Assembly (NCBI GenBank): GCA_031549605.1
Contig: JAVBPM010000078.1
Span: 1 to 14,953, forward strand
DNA length: 14,953 nt
Direction of reading: 5' to 3'
Source: WRAI01 sp031549605
Lineage (GTDB): Bacteria > Bacillota > Clostridia > Oscillospirales > UBA929
Shown here: positions 12,201 to 14,953 of the stretch, piece by piece
Layout: each line of letters begins with the position of its first letter
Numbering within the stretch: position 1 is the first letter of the stretch
Program-made: the position numbers and the translations under genes
Notes under the pieces: generated by a model
Database searches by the model: none
Seen by the model: the letters and a program-made list of their open reading frames with translations, nothing else
Told to the model about the DNA's origin: nothing

Positions 12201-14743
12201 AGTATCAGCGAAACACCAAGCTGCGTCATCGAGGCGGAAAATCCGGTGTCATCGTTTTTGACCACAGCCAGGTTGTAGGTCTTGGCGGTGGTGCCCTCAT
12301 TGTGCAGCGTCACGGGAATGACGGTCGAGTCGGTCGTCGCGTCGTTGACATTGGCCAGCGTCTTGCCAAACGACAGCATCGGCATATCGCTCGGCATCAT
12401 AATCTCGGCTTCAGTGTCACGGTCGACGTGATAGACATCGTACCGCGCCGTGGCATACACCTTCGTTTGAATGGCGCGCAACGGATCAACCGTACCGGCG
12501 CCACTGGTAAACACACTCTTCTCGCTGTCCATCGTGTTGGCGGTATTCATAATACGCGCCTTGATTTCCAGCGGCGTTAGCGTTGGGTCGCTCTGCAACA
12601 GCAGCGCGACAATGCCGGTAATGTGCGGCGCGGCCATCGACGTGCCCACCATGCGGTCATACGCCAGACTGTAATCCTCGTCGTTATAGTCAGCATTGCG
12701 GTCATAGGCGGGGATGCACGCCAAAATACCGGCACCCGGCGCCGTAATATCCGGCTTGATATGATAAACCTCTTTGACCGGGCCGGCCGAGCTGGTCCAG
12801 TCAACGCCACTCGGCTGGCTTTCGCGCCCGAAGTGGGTAAAGCTGAGATAGGTTTTGTAGCCCAGCTCCTTGGACTCAAAGTAATTGGTCTCAATGGCGC
12901 TCTTTTCCGACTGCTTGAGTCCGTACGCCGGTGCAAGGTCAAAATCAAAACCGGTAATCGAGGTGTTGTTCAAATACGCCTCATCGGTGTTGATGACCGC
13001 CAGTGCCGACGCGCCATATTCCTTGGAGGTAGCCAGCAAGTTCTTAAAGGTGTCGCCGCCACGGCACACAATGGCCATTTTACCGACCAAATCGCCTTTT
13101 TGAATGCCCTGCGCGTCATAGTCGGCCGCCTGACCGTTTCCGGGTATGTAGACATACTCATAGCCCTTGTCGGGGTCAAAGACCAAATCGCAGCCCAGCT
13201 CTTTTAAGTAGCCCTTCGTGCCTTCGGGCACATAGTCGGTCTCAAAGTTGGACGCCATGACATACAGCTTTACCGTCTGGCCGCTGTTGGATACGCGCGC
13301 GGTAACCAGCTCGTATTTGACAGCGCCCAGCGTGCCGTTGGCCACCGTGATGGAAAACGCCGACGTGCCGGGATCGCCCACCGAGTACCAAATGGGCTGC
13401 AGTGTGCTGACATTGACGCCGTTGTTACCCGAAGCAATGCAGTTGACAACACCATAATAAATGGTGGTCCAGTCGCAGGTCGCCGCCTCATAACTGTACG
13501 GGCTGTTGTAGTTTGAGCCCAGCGACAGGTTAATTACTTGGCACTCATCGGCAACAGCTCGGTTGATAGCCTTTTCCGTCCAACTCTGCTGGCCTGAACC
13601 GTATGGACCCAGCACGCGGTAGACGCGCAGGTTGGCCTTGGGCGCGATGCCCGTGGTGGCAAACGGGCTGTCATTGACGCCGCGAGCGGCGATAATCGAG
13701 CCGACGTGCGTGCCGTGATAGGTGAAATAAGAGTGTCCCGAAGCATCAAACAAAGCATGTTTTCCGGGATTCGCGGCCTCAAGCGCCAGCCAATCCTTAT
13801 AGGTGGCCTCCATCGGGTCGTCGTCCTCGTCGACAAAGTCATAGCCACCGATAAAAGTGTCGCGCAAGTCGGGATGATTGTAGTCGAGACCCGTGTCAAT
13901 CAGCGCCACCTTGACGCCCTCGCCATCAAGTCCCAGCGTCTCGTTGATGTAATCAATTTGCAAATCCTCGCGGCTGTCCTGCATGCCGTGCGAGATGGTC
14001 GTCGCCTGTGCGTCAAAGGTGCCGCCGTTGGTTGACACCATGCCGTCGGCCGTCGTCTGCTCGTCGGTGGTCAGAATACCGTCCGGCGTGACGGCGCGCA
14101 CCGAGGGCAGCGAGGCAATCTCGCTAATCATATTGGCAGGTACAGTCAAGGCAATGCCGTTGGAAACCAGCGACCATTCGCCCGTGACCGCATAGTCGAC
14201 CGGCGTTTTCTTAGCGCCCAGCATTGGCGGCTGCTTGGCCACCTCATCCATCTCTTCCAAGAAATCGTCATGCGATTCCTCAGCGCGCTGCTCGGCCTTT
14301 TCCTCGGAAATATACTTTCCCTCCAGCGCCGACAACACGCGTTGCTCGGCCACCGACGGCACCTCAAGGCGGACAATAACATTGGTCATTTCCGTCGAGT
14401 CGAAATCAGTGTCCTCCGGGAAGTTGAACACACCCCTCGGCTCCACAACCTTGCGGTCAAGCAACTGCGCCTTCTGCTCGGGTGTCAGCTTGGACACGAC
14501 GTTGACAATTTTCTCCACGTCAGGACCCGAAGGCGCGTCGCCCTCAAACGAGTCGGGCGCCGCCTCCAGCGTAGCCGTTTCAGGCGTCTCACCGCCATTC
14601 ATCAGCTGCTCGTATGTAATCTCATAACCGCTGACCGTCTTGATATCAGCTACCGGAGCAACCGGCTCGGCCACACCGGCCGGCATAAGGCCGCAGAGCA
14701 ACGCCGCAACAAGCAGCAGACTAAGCGCTTTGGTAAATCTCAT
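9248..14743 (-). CDS. S-layer-anchored subtilisin-like (S8) exoprotease with PA, Big2 and SLH domains
   Basis: An 1831-residue secreted serine protease. The order of parts is: signal peptide (1-25, cut near GVA); propeptide (about 26-225, ending in an inhibitor-like segment, LPSVRAVTPDG); S8 catalytic domain; unassigned beta-rich region (about 760-1290); two Big2 immunoglobulin-like domains (about 1292-1377 and 1379-1463); a further unassigned stretch; and three SLH repeats (about 1650-1831). The triad is complete: Asp283 (LIDTGLDYNHPD), His343 (HGTHVG) and Ser702 (GTSMAAPH), with oxyanion Asn440 (ASGNNG). About 360 residues separate His and Ser because a PA domain is inserted (around 490-610), as in cell-envelope proteases of the C5a peptidase/lactocepin group. 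SLH repeats, not LPXTG, indicate anchoring to secondary wall polymers. The second and third repeats have weakened TRAE motifs (TREE, LRSE). The ATG has AAAGGA 9 bases upstream. It probably degrades environmental proteins; the substrate is unknown. Confidence 0.94.
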   Translation of the reverse strand: MRFTKALSLLLVAALLCGLMPAGVAEPVAPVADIKTVSGYEITYEQLMNGGETPETATLEAAPDSFEGDAPSGPDVEKIVNVVSKLTPEQKAQLLDRKVVEPRGVFNFPEDTDFDSTEMTNVIVRLEVPSVAEQRVLSALEGKYISEEKAEQRAEESHDDFLEEMDEVAKQPPMLGAKKTPVDYAVTGEWSLVSNGIALTVPANMISEIASLPSVRAVTPDGILTTDEQTTADGMVSTNGGTFDAQATTISHGMQDSREDLQIDYINETLGLDGEGVKVALIDTGLDYNHPDLRDTFIGGYDFVDEDDDPMEATYKDWLALEAANPGKHALFDASGHSYFTYHGTHVGSIIAARGVNDSPFATTGIAPKANLRVYRVLGPYGSGQQSWTEKAINRAVADECQVINLSLGSNYNSPYSYEAATCDWTTIYYGVVNCIASGNNGVNVSTLQPIWYSVGDPGTSAFSITVANGTLGAVKYELVTARVSNSGQTVKLYVMASNFETDYVPEGTKGYLKELGCDLVFDPDKGYEYVYIPGNGQAADYDAQGIQKGDLVGKMAIVCRGGDTFKNLLATSKEYGASALAVINTDEAYLNNTSITGFDFDLAPAYGLKQSEKSAIETNYFESKELGYKTYLSFTHFGRESQPSGVDWTSSAGPVKEVYHIKPDITAPGAGILACIPAYDRNADYNDEDYSLAYDRMVGTSMAAPHITGIVALLLQSDPTLTPLEIKARIMNTANTMDSEKSVFTSGAGTVDPLRAIQTKVYATARYDVYHVDRDTEAEIMMPSDMPMLSFGKTLANVNDATTDSTVIPVTLHNEGTTAKTYNLAVVKNDDTGFSASMTQLGVSLILGDGTQTSVTVPAGATASFTAKMRYPKAAYGKIFEGMLVMTNAADATDTIRMPFAGFVFSTEARVIYSYPTRPILSPLPLAETTDNKGGRFMSFTRSTDMSDLFLEYTYGIKTMTMALYDIETGDIFGIASSYDEADFAAHFESKIGYPEIGFTFFDDAMFLEYVPCDNELNILDGGTKRTLDVGIYGAKLLLTAESDRAFEHELMHVAVDDSLPTLTFDDPRIVNNGTVLFDESQKLYRLEGTMWHQLSKDLADMGQTYDCVYGKTPFAQNHALFLSLRSYITPDEDDYESGFFWAPIDTSKAEFSNYFVTLNTYAASRFTNQYYYIPVPTSSGNYSSNMYAGVNQTPVYTVHFTKSKKLACVNAWLDGPSAEVTCKWYDSANNLLTDTTDPMEGGGFFSAAPPVGAGRVEISAPGYHTVTVPYTHTHEQTIVLPDVTLTEAAETLTGIAIDKPLLALVVGASETLTPVFTPVKAIDKDVVWSSNNTAVATVDAAGKVTAKSKGTAVITCKSAGNAAIFGTSTVTVSNPPPSSVALNQNMAVLTVGEKATLTTTVLPAITENKTVTWTTSNASVATVTDGVVTAKAAGAALVTATTNVGGKAAICQVVVSAAPVVEIVTNTQMNTAIAAAPKGSGNKPTTVSIPFNATGGTVEIEKTAIGTLKNSGAAKLAVGTGALKVSLDATAVAAVNAKATGNVTVSAISRPLDSKTKYLLESVNGSKVFDVSIKSDNTAITNLNNGAITVSMPYTPAAGEDVNAIVVYMLDQGSNFVKVTNSKYDAKTKTVTVTLRQPASLVIANNAIFFTDVPKPAWFYPYVQQAASRGIVNGVGNYLFRPNNTLTRAEYVQMIYNALKLPSSSAKAYDDVASGMWYTRCIQSAKAAGLLAAFGGGKFYPNQRITREEMAVIAAAVLKRNNIPVTASGVVLSKVYSDAGSIGAAYRDAVVVMYDAQIMRGASGKFSPKGNALRSEATKVLLLLAQMVY

Positions 14744-14769
14744 AGAAGTAGTTCCTTTCTAGCATTGAC

Positions 14770-14953
14770 TTAGGCGTGGATGTTATCAACAAAGTCCTGC
14801 AGGTTGCCTATTGTAAACGACAGATCGAGGATATAATCCTCAAGGTCGTAGGACGAAAACTGTCCCGGTGCTACGTTCTGAAAGTCGACATTCGTAATAA
14901 TCTGTTCTTTGAACCTCGCCAGCGTGTAGTTGGCATTGATCGTCGTGTTTATA
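14770..14953 (-). CDS. C-terminal part of an unrecognised protein (runs off the right edge)
   Basis: A frame open from the window edge on the minus strand ends at TAA (14770-14772) and gives 60 residues with no start in the window. The sequence is mixed polar and hydrophobic with an acidic helix-like end (YDLEDYILDLSF, then LQDFVDNIHA) and no membrane segment. I recognise no family. Its stop lies only 26 bases before the protease ATG, and no promoter or terminator lies between them, so the two are probably co-transcribed and the protease promoter is likely upstream of the window. Confidence 0.65.
   Translation of the reverse strand, partial: INTTINANYTLARFKEQIITNVDFQNVAPGQFSSYDLEDYILDLSFTIGNLQDFVDNIHA

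Overview
The window reads as a chromosomal stretch of a moderately GC-rich Gram-positive bacterium, most likely an anaerobic member of the Clostridia (Oscillospiraceae/Ruminococcaceae-like). This rests on strong AAGGAG-type ribosome sites, sigma-A promoters with extended -10 elements, tRNA genes that encode their CCA ends, an S-layer-anchored (SLH) exoprotease, a VanY-type carboxypeptidase, and an EF2568-type cysteine desulfurase beside a DUF3343 protein. Genus cannot be decided from the sequence alone. No transposase, integrase, CRISPR array or rRNA was seen.

Layout from left to right. (1) 6-1390, minus: a two-gene unit, DUF3343 sulfur/selenium-carrier-like protein then cysteine desulfurase, joined by a GTGA overlap and possibly continuing off the left edge. 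(2) 1498-1855, plus: tRNA-Asp(GTC) and tRNA-Thr(GGT), each with its own promoter, separated by a perfect 15-bp hairpin and closed by an intrinsic terminator. (3) 1908-2225, plus: a small deoxyribosyltransferase-like/DUF4406-like gene whose codon use is unlike its neighbours. (4) 2286-3155, minus: membrane-anchored VanY D,D-carboxypeptidase. (5) 3459-6694: a signalling module. A PAS histidine kinase and a REC-HD-GYP response regulator form a minus-strand operon, and a stand-alone HPt protein is transcribed divergently. A 15-bp palindrome with extended arms lies between the two promoters and overlaps both -35 boxes. (6) 6743-7654, minus: DHH-family phosphoesterase; 7731-8330, plus: ruvA without ruvB or ruvC next to it. 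(7) 8385-9125, minus: an unrecognised secreted/membrane protein. (8) 9248-14743, minus: an 1831-residue subtilisin-like S-layer protease (propeptide, S8 with inserted PA domain, two Big2 domains, three SLH repeats). The tail of another gene (14770-14953) lies 26 bases upstream of it on the same strand.

The most interesting unit is the signalling module. The kinase ends in what looks like an HPt domain whose phospho-accepting histidine is replaced by alanine, while an intact HPt is encoded divergently from what looks like a shared operator. The output protein is a predicted cyclic-di-GMP phosphodiesterase. A TTTACAGTAA palindrome at the core of that operator recurs right after the response-regulator gene and in the promoter of the unknown membrane protein, so these loci may share a regulator. 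The remaining genes are ordinary housekeeping or envelope functions. Gene starts were set by ribosome sites and predicted transcription starts, which shortened several open frames.
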